From contig JAVHNS010000008.1 of assembly GCA_036872755.1 (NCBI GenBank), positions 372,001 to 436,000 of the forward strand: 64,000 nucleotides of DNA. The letters are read 5' to 3'. The stretch is from Orbilia blumenaviensis. Taxonomy: Eukaryota; Ascomycota; Orbiliomycetes; Orbiliales; Orbiliaceae. A program made the position numbers and the translations under genes. A model generated the notes under the pieces. It made no database searches. It had not been told where the DNA came from and saw only the letters and a list, made by a program, of their open reading frames with translations. Positions 54,569 to 64,000 of this stretch are shown in pieces (position 1 is the stretch's first letter; every line of letters starts with the position of its first letter).

Positions 54569-55962
54569 TTATGAGGTGGAGCGGCGACTTTTGGCGCGTT
54601 TCATCGTGTGCGAAGATGCAGCTGAGGTGTCATCTGATCGCTTTCTTCGGACCGCCCGTTTTCGAGTAATTGTGGAGCGTGTAGGCTTCATTCCGGGGTT
54701 ACCTTTTACGGCGATCGCTTTCACTTCGATAGATCCTTCCTCTACCTCTGCTGTATAATCTTCGCACTTTTGAAGTCCCCGCTTTTTCCGCATTTGGTCC
54801 CCTAACTTCTGAAACTGTGCTCGAAGACTGACCAGCTCTTCTGCCATCTTCAGATCCTTGAAATGTTTTTCCTTAGATGCTAAAATTATCTCTCGAAGTT
54901 CTGCAAATTTTCGTGATTTCCTCGCCGCCTCTCTTCTATACAAAGTAAGAGTTTTGTTGTACGCTTGCTGGGTGAGTATATTTCTAATCCCATTAACTGG
55001 CTGGAATGACTCTCCGAAGTTAATCTCTTTCGCTTTGACCCCATCAATACAACGACACCCGAGACCGTCAAAGTGTCTAATTGATTCCCTGCACAAGTAA
55101 CAAAAGTATAACCCGCATCTGCCGAATTTAAGTTAGACAATATACGATACGGAACAAGATAACCACCAGGCATGAATTTTACTTACTCGCAAAAGATGTG
55201 ATTGCATCCTATATCCTTTGATATAACACGGCTGCATTTTGGACATTGACTCCATCCAAAGGCTCGGGCCATCTTCTGTAACTCTTCTGTGCCCTCAGAC
55301 TCGGGACATACGTCTTTGTGCATCTCCTTCCGGCATGTACTGCAGGTAAGCTTATCGCAATTCGAACAATAAGCTGCGGATTCGGAAATTAACGTAGTCG
55401 CATCGAAAAGATCATTTCCGCAATAGGCACAAGGCACGATCTTCGCCGAGTCGTATCGAGCTTTCGCTTTGAGAAACTCTTCTATTTGTTCCGGGGATAA
55501 CACATACGCTGTATCGGCAAAGTCAAGGGGTTCGCAGCACCGAGGAGGGAACGAGGCTGGATGTCTGAGGCTTGTTTCGTAATTCAGAAGCAAGCAATCT
55601 TGGCAGTAGGCATGTCCGCATGACAAAGTCGTTAATTTGTAGACAGGAGTGGTAGTATCGCATATGAAGCATGTGGCTTCTACTTCCTGAGGGTAAGCCT
55701 TCGGTGGTTTTGGGAGTACCTGGACCTCGGCATTTGGAGGTTCAACTATCTTTGTAGCCCTAGTACGGCCTGTCCAAGGATTAACGTCGACCTTATTGGC
55801 GTCTCGGGCAGCGGCTTTTCGAGGACTCTCTCTTTTCCGAACCGGCTTGACCCATGCAAGACTAACTGCTAGTTGGCTAATATTCTGGAGTATACGTGCA
55901 TTTTCTTCTTTAAACCTGGCAAAGTCCGAAACGAGCGACTTAGGCTGCGTCAGAGGCGCCAT
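54569..55962 (-). CDS. RBR-type E3 ubiquitin ligase, 441 aa
   Basis: Exons complement(54569..55118, 55187..55962), with a 68-nt intron at the equivalent position to that in the 52535 gene (inside RING2). RING1: C98, C101, C115, H117, C120, C123. IBR: IVPCAYCGNDL ... AAYCSNCDKLTCSTCRKEMHKDVC. RING2: CPKC at 240, then GCNHIFCECGLYFCYLC; Cys253 is at the catalytic position and GCNHI is the canonical form. The C-terminal tail is a predicted coiled coil followed by a basic, nuclear-localisation-like end (KRAVRRKRSDD). A conserved RKEMH.D.CP block shared with the neighbour supports recent common origin. Confidence 0.88.
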
Positions 55963-56357
55963 AGTGCTCGTAGATTCAGTTTATAGTTGATATTCCTCGT
56001 TTGATAGCTTTTACAACAGTTAAAAATATGAAACGGTGAACTGATAGATGTGATTGTTTTTCTAGGATGATTTTAAAGGTTAGAGTATAAGATTATGGAC
56101 AAAAATTACAGACCTGACAGATAATTGCTTAGTATAGATAGAAATTTTGAGCTGAGTTGAGCACCGTAACGCTATTCTTAGAAAGAAGGCGACGTTTCAG
56201 TTGTCATGCCATATGATCTGCGTATATTTCGATACACAACCACGAGGCCCTTCCACGTTGCCGGTGGTAGTACTACACCAGGAACAATTTGCTGCCAAAA
56301 ATATACAATATTTGTCGTGCAAAAACAAGAAAATAGATAGTACCAATTTCGTTCATC
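55963..56357. other. Intergenic, 395 nt
   Basis: AT-rich promoter region of the RBR gene and 3' flank of the GFA gene; nothing else seen. Confidence 0.5.
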
Positions 56358-57452
56358 CTATTCAGCTTGCTTGGCCTCTGTATTCCATTTCAGCAGTCCA
56401 TTGTTAATAGATGTCACAAACTCAGGGTCCAGTGCATCATCTTCAAACCCAGTATCAGGCTCCCACTTGATCCACTCCTCAGCTCGGCTATCAACGTCAA
56501 CGAACAGGCCCAATGCTATATCAACTACACCGGTTGCTTCTCGTCTCTTAGGTGCTCTATAAAACACCTTGGCACCACAAACTCTGCAGAATTCTCTGAT
56601 GACCGTATTGGGTGTGCTCTCGTATGACTTCAAGGTACCCTCGGTAAACTGAATTGGTTGCCCGTCGTGCCAGAAAATATTTGATTTGGGGGCGTACATC
56701 CACGGGTTAATTTCGAACCCGGAGCATCGTCGGCATGATTCGCATGAACACGGGCTGGCCCGGTATTTCGTTCCAACTAGCCACCAGAAACCATTATTTC
56801 TATCCATATGCTTCGGATCTGGGCTTGGGAACTCGGGATTCGGCAGGGTGATGTAGAAATCCACGCCACCGCAATGGCACCTGCACCTTAACCTCTCGTC
56901 CGAGGTCCTGAATTTGCCTGTTTCGGCCGCTGCTATTGCCCTTGACTTCTCTTTGTACCCTTTCAGGGCGTCTTCCGTGACAACTCCGATTCCACCGTTC
57001 GAGTCCAGACTACTCGTCCTGTAATTTTTGACTTCTTTTCCCTTGTGCTCCGCGAAGTAAACCCCAATACCCCCGTCCCCTGTATCATCAGCCCAAATAT
57101 TCAATCTCTCCACCAAATCTCCAGTTTTATCGATGACTCCAGTCATGATATCCCAAGATTCAGCTTCAATAGTGCAAATGTGGGCTCCGCATGTTCCACA
57201 GAAGTATCTACGTAGCTGTTCAGATGTCTTGTATTCAACAAGATTTGAGACATCTGGTTTGGGGATACTCAGTGAGTATGGAAAGCAAACTGTATTCGCG
57301 GTAAGGTTCCCGGTAGTGTGGCGGCAGGTATTGCATTGGCAAATAGCAGAGCGGAGCGGAAGAGCAGATTTAGGTATCTCAATCGTGAAGTCGTTGGATT
57401 TACAGTGACAACGCGCTGTGAGGGTTATCGTGTTGGAATTTGGAGCTGCCAT
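56358..57452 (-). CDS. Double GFA (CENP-V/GFA) domain protein, 364 aa
   Basis: Single exon, ATG at 57452. Two GFA zinc modules in tandem. The first has CHC at 15-17, ICQCNTCR at about 38-45 and FCGTCGAH near 85. The second has CRCHCGG near 189, CSCESCRRCSGFE near 231 and FCRVCGAKVFYR near 290. Cys spacing matches the family named after glutathione-dependent formaldehyde-activating enzyme, which binds two zinc ions. Fungal members are mostly uncharacterised, so a carbon-sulfur lyase or thiol-adduct role is only possible, not shown. Two-domain members are common in Pezizomycotina. Confidence 0.88.
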   Translation of the reverse strand: MAAPNSNTITLTARCHCKSNDFTIEIPKSALPLRSAICQCNTCRHTTGNLTANTVCFPYSLSIPKPDVSNLVEYKTSEQLRRYFCGTCGAHICTIEAESWDIMTGVIDKTGDLVERLNIWADDTGDGGIGVYFAEHKGKEVKNYRTSSLDSNGGIGVVTEDALKGYKEKSRAIAAAETGKFRTSDERLRCRCHCGGVDFYITLPNPEFPSPDPKHMDRNNGFWWLVGTKYRASPCSCESCRRCSGFEINPWMYAPKSNIFWHDGQPIQFTEGTLKSYESTPNTVIREFCRVCGAKVFYRAPKRREATGVVDIALGLFVDVDSRAEEWIKWEPDTGFEDDALDPEFVTSINNGLLKWNTEAKQAE

Positions 57453-58674
57453 TTCGGCGGCAACATGAACCAGTCCGATAAACTAAAATATATGAATTTT
57501 GGTAAGTTGGTACAATTTCAAAAACAACAATTATGATTTTTTTTCTTTCGCTAATGACTCTTGAAAAAATTCTATTGAAAATCAATTTTTCAACGGAGTT
57601 ATATAGACAGCTGCCATCGAAGATCTAACTGAGGATGTTGCATCTCAATGGGTTGTGCATGGCTCGATCTGGAAGGAGACTTCGTGCTTAACGTTATCGA
57701 GATGTCGAGATTATGTAATTGCTGACTAATAAAGTCCTCAGACTCATCTTCATGATCGTCATTTTTATTAACTTTTACCGATTGATCGAACATGACGTCG
57801 ATTCATGAATCTCTCCCCATTTTCGGCTCAAAATGTCAAAATTCCAAATCAAAACCCCTTCGATAAACAGCTGACAATGTTTAGCGAAGGACGTCACCAC
57901 CGAGAGCATTTAAGGTTGATTTCGATATATCGATATCTCTAGAGAGATAAGCCATGGCTATTTAGGTTAGTTACATAAACTGTGTAGTTAACGTAAATTA
58001 GAATGTTACGAATTTACCTCAGTACTTTCGTGTGAAAGATCTATTATGTATGGGTACAGACAATATCCTCCTATCAATGGTGCAAAAACCACTATACCCG
58101 GATTTCGGCTTACAGCCTTTAGTTTGTATCCACTTCTGCACTGGTAGACGTGCCAAGCACTAGTATACTGTAAAATATAAGATATTTGTAATTAAGATCT
58201 CTCACAATGTATCATGCAATTTCGGTCCGCCTTGGCGTATTCGGTCGCATTTTGGGGGGATACTGCGTGGTCGTACGAGTTAACCGATCTAACCTCCCTT
58301 TAAATTTATAGGTACTGAGCTTACCATATCAAAATCTCGAATGGAATTATATAGTATTTAAACCCCAAGATACTCTGGCGATGATAGGGCAAAGTTTAGA
58401 ATAGCAAGGTGTACTACACTGCGGATGAAAGATATTCACCGACTTCAAAGGCATCAACGTCGTGGGATATTATGAAACTAATGCTTCATTGTATGATCAA
58501 CGTGCGTGACACATAGTATAACCAATCTTATCCATATAGACCGTATAAATTCCAGAGAGAACACAATTTAGAAATTCCAAGTTCTCACAGATGCAAGCGC
58601 TCGCCTGAAGTAACAGGAACGCCCACGACCCATTAACGCATCCAAAACTATAGTATTCGAAGCCCCATGTGCAA
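57453..58674. other. Intergenic region, 1.2 kb
   Basis: AT-rich. A 64-codon minus frame at 57599-57793 (MFDQSVKVNKNDDHEDES) looks protein-like but has no support as a gene. No RNA gene seen. Confidence 0.45.
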
Positions 58675-59651
58675 TCAAACCATTTGATCATGATCAATCA
58701 ACAACGGCTCCTCATCACGATCCGACGAATTCGCAGTTCTTTCTCTTTCTGCAACGTTTTGGTCGGCGCCGTTTGTTGTGGTAGTGCCCCTAGTCGCCTT
58801 ATGACATGTACACTCCTTCTCCTGGTTGATGTTTAAAGCTTCTAGGATTTCCTCTTTTCGTTCTTTGATGAAGTAGATAAACATCCGAACCAGCGCCCAT
58901 CTAAATGTCACTAGCGTTAACTGCCGTCACCTTATCCCCGAAAAAAAAAAATAAAAAATACAAGGGATGGATAACAAAGCTTAGAAGTGAAATGAGAAAA
59001 CAAAAGAAATGACAAGAAACAGGACTTACAAAGCCGGTCCAATCCCCACAGTAACCATCACACACGCCGCGATCATCTGCCACAAATAAGTCCCATAATA
59101 CGATCCATTAGCGATCCTATAAATCGTATCGATTATCTCCGGCACACCAATGACGAAGAATCCAACGGCCACGATCATCCAAGGAATAAGCCTCGCCAGT
59201 TCCATAATTATGAACTGTTTATTGCGTGGTAGTGGTCTGTTATAATAGACGCATAGAAACCAGATGGTGGTGTTCCAGAGAAGTCCGATGGCGTATAAGA
59301 AGCCGAAGATGCGAAGACTATATTTAAATAAAACAGCGATATTAGTTAGAAAAATCGACATGCCCATATAATATGCATCCGAAGTGAAGGAAAGGAAAAA
59401 GAGGTAACTTACATCTCCAAGCTAAACTGATTACTATACCCCCTAGCCGCCTCAAACACCAAAAACCCCATACAGAACGACCCAATACATGCCTGAAAAA
59501 CCGCGCCAATGCCCAAACACACCCTCAAGGCCTTCGACTTATGAAATATCTGATCTACTTCTTCGACGGACTTTGCATCCGACCTATCCGCTCGTGCTGC
59601 TGCTCGTGCTGTTTCCATATCTATGATTTTTCGCGAGATGTATAATCCCAT
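58675..59651 (-). CDS. Multi-pass membrane protein, at least 250 aa, unknown function
   Basis: Exons complement(58675..58900, 59030..59317, 59413..59651); joins are all phase 2 with GTAAGT donors. Membrane segments: ALRVCLGIGAVFQACIGSFC then MGFLVFEAA (exon 1); FGFLYAIGLLWNTTIWFLCVYY, IPWMIVAVGFFVIGVPEII and LWQMIAACVMVTVGI (exon 2). The tail is charged, with ECTCH and a Thr/Asn-rich stretch. The ATG at 59651 directly follows a GGTTAG acceptor-like sequence, so the true start may be in an upstream exon at 59693-60133. No transporter or enzyme motif is recognised. Confidence 0.65.
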
Positions 59652-59692
59652 CTAACCATAAAAGAATGCGCTCATATACTTCTGGCTTTTTT

Positions 59693-60133
59693 TTAAGATA
59701 AGTGGATAGAGGAAAGGCTCTTGGGGGGTTTATGTAAACCCGTCCGGGCTAAATGTAGTACGAGGGAGGGGATGGCCTGACCCGGGCGCGACGCATTAAT
59801 GGGGGTGGGTTCGTTAGAAGAGGAGACTGTGGCCGCTAAATAGTATACTGGAAACAATGAAAAGAGGGACAAAAGCGCAAGTATAGATTGGTAGTATTCC
59901 TTTGGGAAAGAGTGGGCAAATGCTTCAAAGGAATACCACTCGGTTAGATTGGTTAGCGCACTGCCGAAATTAGTGCTGTCTAGAAATGTTGTGTGTTTGG
60001 TTAAATATTTCTGCAGGTTTTGGAGGTCGGATCCTGTGAGTACCGGGCCAAGTAGCTGGGGCCGTTCGTGTAACCGTGCCTTGTGCTGAAAGCTTAAGCG
60101 ATTGATATGGAGAAGGCAGGTATAATTAAGCAT
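59693..60133 (-). CDS. Possible 5' exon of the adjacent membrane-protein gene
   Basis: Open frame from ATG 60133. The part SALTNLTEWYSFEAFAHSFP followed by a hydrophobic helix (SILALLSLFSLFPVYYLAA) is protein-like and would add one membrane segment before the gene at 58675-59651. A GTATAC donor lies within the hydrophobic part and could join the acceptor at 59652. The C-terminal third of the frame (after AATVSS) looks non-coding. Splice not proven. Confidence 0.35.
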   Translation of the reverse strand: MLNYTCLLHINRLSFQHKARLHERPQLLGPVLTGSDLQNLQKYLTKHTTFLDSTNFGSALTNLTEWYSFEAFAHSFPKEYYQSILALLSLFSLFPVYYLAATVSSSNEPTPINASRPGQAIPSLVLHLARTGLHKPPKSLSSIHLS

Positions 60134-60905
60134 TTGAATCTTTCAAAGACCGGGCCAAAAATATAGCGGGATAGTAAACATCTAGGAACAAATTTACTGC
60201 TATTATCTCAAGGAGCTTTACAAAACCTATGTCTCCAGCTGGAAAAAGATATTAATCAAATGCGGGGTAATCTTGTTTGTTCCATATCCTCCAACTGCCG
60301 AAGCAATACGCGCGTATTCGATACAAAGAGGGTCGACTGTGCGCTGTGGATGTTACTTCTGGTATACATTTCTTGGCATTGGCATACCCCTTCCCAGCCC
60401 AATTTGTGGTATTTTAGGCCCTACAACACGGGAAAGCCGTGACTCAATTCCTCAATCCATCTCCTGATATCTGTTTTTTTTTTAGTTTTATTAGTTGATC
60501 AGGCCACGTAGCATTATTATTTCCACAGCTTAGATACACATATGGCGATAGCATCGAGAATACCTTTGATATCCAGAATTCAATTGCGAAAGGACACAGT
60601 GGCTGGATGTACTTAAATTCGTGACAATCAGGTTTGTGGGGTATTAGCACACATGATATTAGGAGTCATCAAGAGGGACGGATATTGTGATGACAAGATG
60701 GAGGAAGAAGTTCCTGTGATAATAGTAGTGAACAAACAAGGGGTATTCTACCACAATATCGCTATTCGCCAGACTCCAGAATTGATCATTAAACTCAAGA
60801 GCAAAGCGAGGTGATGATGTCGGGGAAAAAGAAACAGTGACTTGTGATAGGAGATTGAGGAGAAAAAGAAGAAAGAGAATTGAAGCATAGGGACCCACAC
60901 AAATC
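60134..60905. other. Intergenic region
   Basis: 772 nt with no supported gene, including a ten-T run near 60474. Minus frames from 60659 overlap the next gene in another frame and are not called. Confidence 0.45.
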
Positions 60906-62932
60906 CTACCCCAAAACAGCTTGTCTGTACTCAATGGTAGGGGGATAATCACCAAAAGGATCGTGATTGATAGTTTTGTTGTAGTTAAACTGGGGAAGCG
61001 GGGTTTGTCGACGACGTCCTCTGCCATCCTTTCCGATCCAGATAACATTTTCTTCGTCGGGCTTGTCACGTTCTGCGATCATATCCAGGATATCGAGTTC
61101 GGCGGTTGGGACGAATTCTCGCTCCATTCTGCTTTTCTTTTCTTGTTTTGGTTTCTTTCCATTATCGGCGGATTCTTTACCAAGGATGGTGTTCCAGATC
61201 CATCTGAGGATGCCTTCTTTGTTTTCTCCGGTCTCGGTCTCTTTGACTTTATCAGATTTCTTTGACTTTTTAGACTTGTGCTTCTTCTTTTTGTTCTTAT
61301 CATTGCGACCGAAGACCCTCGCTATCAAACCCTTCGGCTTGTCAACAAGTGGTTTCGCCGCTTTTTTAATCGGAACAACCGACATCTGCACCGTATACCC
61401 CTTCTTATAATCCCTCTTATCCTCCCTCCTCTTCATCTCATGCAACCTCGCCAGCCGCTTTAACCGCTCCGTATTCAAAACCTTAACCAGATCATCCATC
61501 GGGCGCTGCGGCATCATAATATTCAACTGATGCATTTCACCCCAATAATGAACCTTCGCCTTAACATCGTCATAAAACACTCTATTCGAATGAAGTTTCA
61601 AAACCGATGAGTCGGAGAGTACATGCACCACCGCTAGATTCATATACTTCTCAATCTCGGTGATACGTTTTCTGACACTCCATTGTGGGTGTGCGAAACG
61701 TGCGGCTGAGCCGGCTGAGAATGAGAGGTAGGCTTTGTCTATGGCGGTTAGCGGGGGTTCGATTGTGGATTCTGAGTCGGTTTCTTTGAGGTAGGAGCGG
61801 CAGAATTCGTAGGATTCGGTGGAGCGGTGGTTGTAGTTTAGGTTTTGGGCGCGTTGGACGGTGTGGTGGATGCCGTCCCAGGCGCAGGTTATGTCCCAGC
61901 CGGTGTTGATGCCGCTGCCTTGGGTTGGCGGAGGGGCGCCTTTGGTCTCTCGGCGGATGTCTTTGAGGAAGAGGAAGCGGACGGGGAGTTTGTCGTCCTG
62001 TGCGTGTGTTAGCTAGAAATTTTACTATATACAGGATGCTTTGCTAATTTGGGTGTAGGTGTACATACCACGTTGATATTGTTGTTTGCGTCCTCCATCT
62101 CTGCAATAAGTTGTTCGCTAACTTCGAGCCCTTTACAGCTGGGCCAGTCGCAGTATCGATCACAATTTTCCCAAGGGGTACCTTCGGCGCCTTCGCAAAG
62201 ATACCAACCTCGAAGTAACCCCTTTTCGTGGGCTAGGTCGTACTCAAGTTTTAAGGCCTTTGATTTATATTCTTTGGTTCCAGCCCTCCACTTCTCAGCC
62301 CTTTCTTCTCTTTTCTCGAATGTAAGAGCTTCGTCGACGAGGTATTTGATATAGTTTGAGATTGCTTCGTGGTAGCCTCTTACGGCTTTAAAGGTCCTTA
62401 GACGTGGATACTGATTCAATCTTGAAGAAGGGTAACGATAATTTTTTGAGAACTCAGAAATCTCTTTCGGCTCTGGGAGCTCGTTGAGGCGGATAGTTCT
62501 AGTCTTTTGAATGATCCTCCTGTTTTTACTGAATATACCAGTATAGGAATGATATCTCTGTCCAACCTTCTTAAAACCCGTTCTGGCTTTGACCACAAAC
62601 CCAAGGGTAGCTTTTCGATGGGGTCTGTTATGCTTCTGGAGGAGTCGCCAGTAGTTAAAGTCTCTTGTGAATTTGATCTCGGCGGGGGAGCGAGGGTCGA
62701 CTTCCTTGTCGTCGCTGAAGGGGTTTTCTTCTGGATGGACTGTGGTCCAGCTTTCGGTGTCGAAGGGGGAGCCGGGGTTGGATTTTAGTAGGTCTGGGGA
62801 TGGCTCAAGGTAGATGTCGGCGAAGATGTCCTCGTCGGCGATGGGCTCGTCTGTGTCGTCTAGGCGGGTATATTTACCGATTGGCTGAGCGTTTGCGGCG
62901 ATGAAGGTGTGGGATTTTCTGGAGCGGAGCAT
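60906..62932 (-). CDS. Unknown Lys-rich protein, 651 aa
   Basis: Exons complement(60906..61997, 62069..62932), 71-nt intron with CTAAC branch and CACAG acceptor, phase 0. The open frame continues upstream of ATG 62932 without another ATG for about 60 codons, including a hydrophobic run (FFITFPPLLPIVPFVLLLF), so a 5' exon supplying the start and a membrane anchor is possible. Features: acidic N-terminus, CEGAEGTPWENCDRYCDWPSC (short Cys cluster) near the end of exon 1, GWDITCAWDGIHHTVQRAQN in exon 2, then a strongly basic segment KNKKKKHKSKKSKKSDK and a charged C-terminus. No known domain identified. Confidence 0.65.
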
Positions 62933-63378
62933 GTTGCTGTCATATAGCCATTGACTGGGTTCGGAAGGATCGTGAGAGAATAGTAATAACACGAAGGGAA
63001 CGATGGGTAAGAGTGGAGGGAAGGTGATAAAGAAACGAAGATGATGTAAGAGAGGTGGAGATGAGAGCGCGTCAATAGCTGAAAGAATATTTCTTATCTA
63101 AGATTTTTTTACATATGGTGGTTTGGTGATGCTGAGCTGAACCTCAATCCAACCCCCCATCAACAACAACATATTCTCCAACCTGCGTTGCATGTTGCAT
63201 TTTGGGGCTCGGAACCAAGAATAGCATATTTAGCCTAATCATGCTCCTTCCCGGCTGCCAGCTTGTACCACAAATGCATGCCCGGCCATAAACAACTGCA
63301 GTTTAGACCTCTTCACGAACGCAATATGTAGTGCAATCCCCCAGAGTACATAAAATCTTCATAACGACATCAAAGGGC
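62933..63378. other. Intergenic, divergent promoter region
   Basis: 446 nt between the Lys-rich gene and a plus-strand start at 63379. It includes the possible unannotated 5' coding part of the minus gene (62933-63110). Confidence 0.45.
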
Positions 63379-63718
63379 ATGGACCGGTTCCGGGAGTTAG
63401 TCTCCAAGCTGAATGTCGGAGATCTCAGCCGGGCGAGGTACGGTTCATCTGGCTTGCCATACATTGTATACGTGTACTATCATACTGAAACTAAGTTGTG
63501 GACATAGAGACCCCAGTCCGCAACCTCCTCCAGGTCCTGAGCGGATCGAAAGGCTCGAGGAAATGTAATAAATTGCCACAGGTTACCTTTTTAGCAGATA
63601 CATTCGGGATCGTGGTGCTGAATATCGAGAAAACAATGTAGTCTGGACCAGCTGCCAGCCACAAAGGCATTCGCTGAAAGGTTTGGAATCCTCCATTCTA
63701 CTATCTCATGAATTTTAA
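63379..63718 (+). CDS. Possible small gene (or 5' part of a longer one) at the right edge
   Basis: ATG at 63379 opens MDRFRELVSKLNVGDLSRAR, split by a good 70-nt intron (GTACGG ... ACATAG) and followed by DPSPQPPPGPERIERLEE. The next intron is uncertain: it starts at 63565 (GTAATA) and may end at 63597 or about 63651; both lead in frame to a stop at 63716-63718, giving up to 78 aa. Further exons beyond the window cannot be excluded. No domain recognised; the charged helical start suggests a small adaptor-like protein, but that is a guess. Confidence 0.4.
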
Positions 63719-64000
63719 ATGTTTGTGTACGAAGCTTACGCAGTCAATGAAATACTATCACATAGTCTTCCGCACCGTAAAATATCCCAAAAGTCTGAAG
63801 AAAACGATAGGAAAGCAGTTGAGGCCACAGAATTGCTTCACCGGGTGGACGATCTTGTAAGACTCATTATCGCACCAATATTTTACTACACGGGACCAAC
63901 AAAGCAGAACAGCACTAATACTATGGATCCTTAAATCTAGATCCAAACGCATGTCACAGCAGCCCATGACCTCAGAAAATACGTGGAGGGGATATCGAAC

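Noticed and set aside
60659..61069. 136-codon minus frame with hydrophobic runs
   Set aside because: It overlaps the end of the Lys-rich gene in a different frame and lacks a start context; treated as a shadow plus 3' flank.
1..64000. tRNA genes, CRISPR arrays, ribosomal RNA
   Set aside because: I looked for T-loop-like GGTTCGA patterns, regular direct-repeat/spacer arrays and rRNA cores on both strands and found none convincing.

Overview
This is eukaryotic, filamentous-ascomycete DNA (Pezizomycotina). Genes are broken by short introns (mostly about 56-99 nt) with GT..AG ends and CTAAC/CTAAT branch sites. ARP3, ZPR1 and chorismate mutase read as fungal orthologs. Many long gene-poor AT-rich stretches and several fungus-restricted families (F-box, RBR, patatin, nucleoside-phosphorylase-like, Hsp70-like) suggest an accessory-rich genome. 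An early-diverging lineage such as Orbiliomycetes or Pezizomycetes is my guess; the sequence alone does not settle it. I saw no bacterial operons, tRNA, rRNA or CRISPR. Splice models were assembled by hand: each joined model keeps frame across all junctions and its total length divides by three, but none is checked against RNA.

Layout. 0.6-3.1 kb (-): a bacterial-type M4 (protealysin-like) metalloprotease with a C-terminal beta-propeller/lectin-like half. 4.6-6.9 kb (+): six-exon unknown protein. 9.7-13.1 kb (+): multi-pass membrane protein, a Gly/Ser/Glu 15-nt minisatellite linker, and, after one intron, a degenerate PNP/UDP nucleoside-phosphorylase domain. 14.4-15.7 kb (-): F-box gene. 16.5-18.2 kb (+): ARP3. 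18.3-19.4 kb (-): three-TM unknown. 22.7-25.5 kb (+): two F-box genes. 26.0-30.7 kb (-): nine-exon RING-like/pseudo-patatin/Gly-Ser/Trp-rich/two-TM protein. 33.3-34.3 kb (+): chorismate mutase. 34.8-36.4 kb (-): ZPR1. 37.9-38.4 kb (-): small Gly/Ala-rich membrane protein. 41.7-43.1 kb (-): secreted Hsp70-like pseudo-ATPase. 44.8-46.3 kb (+): secreted M35-like metalloprotease. 47.4-52.1 kb (+): two paralogous large F-box proteins. 52.5-56.0 kb (-): two paralogous RBR ubiquitin ligases. 56.4-57.5 kb (-): two-GFA-domain protein. 58.7-60.1 kb (-): membrane protein. 60.9-62.9 kb (-): Lys-rich unknown. 63.4 kb (+): start of a possible gene at the right edge.

Most notable: the two effector folds typical of fungal NLR-like innate-immune proteins (PNP/UDP and patatin) both occur here without a NACHT/NB-ARC domain. 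Each is tied through a low-complexity linker to a membrane region, each carries a 15-nt in-frame minisatellite, and each lacks canonical active-site residues. An Hsp70-like protein in the same window has also lost its phosphate-loop Asp. With five F-box and two RBR genes around them, this reads as a candidate recognition/ubiquitin neighbourhood built from pseudoenzymes; that functional link is inference.
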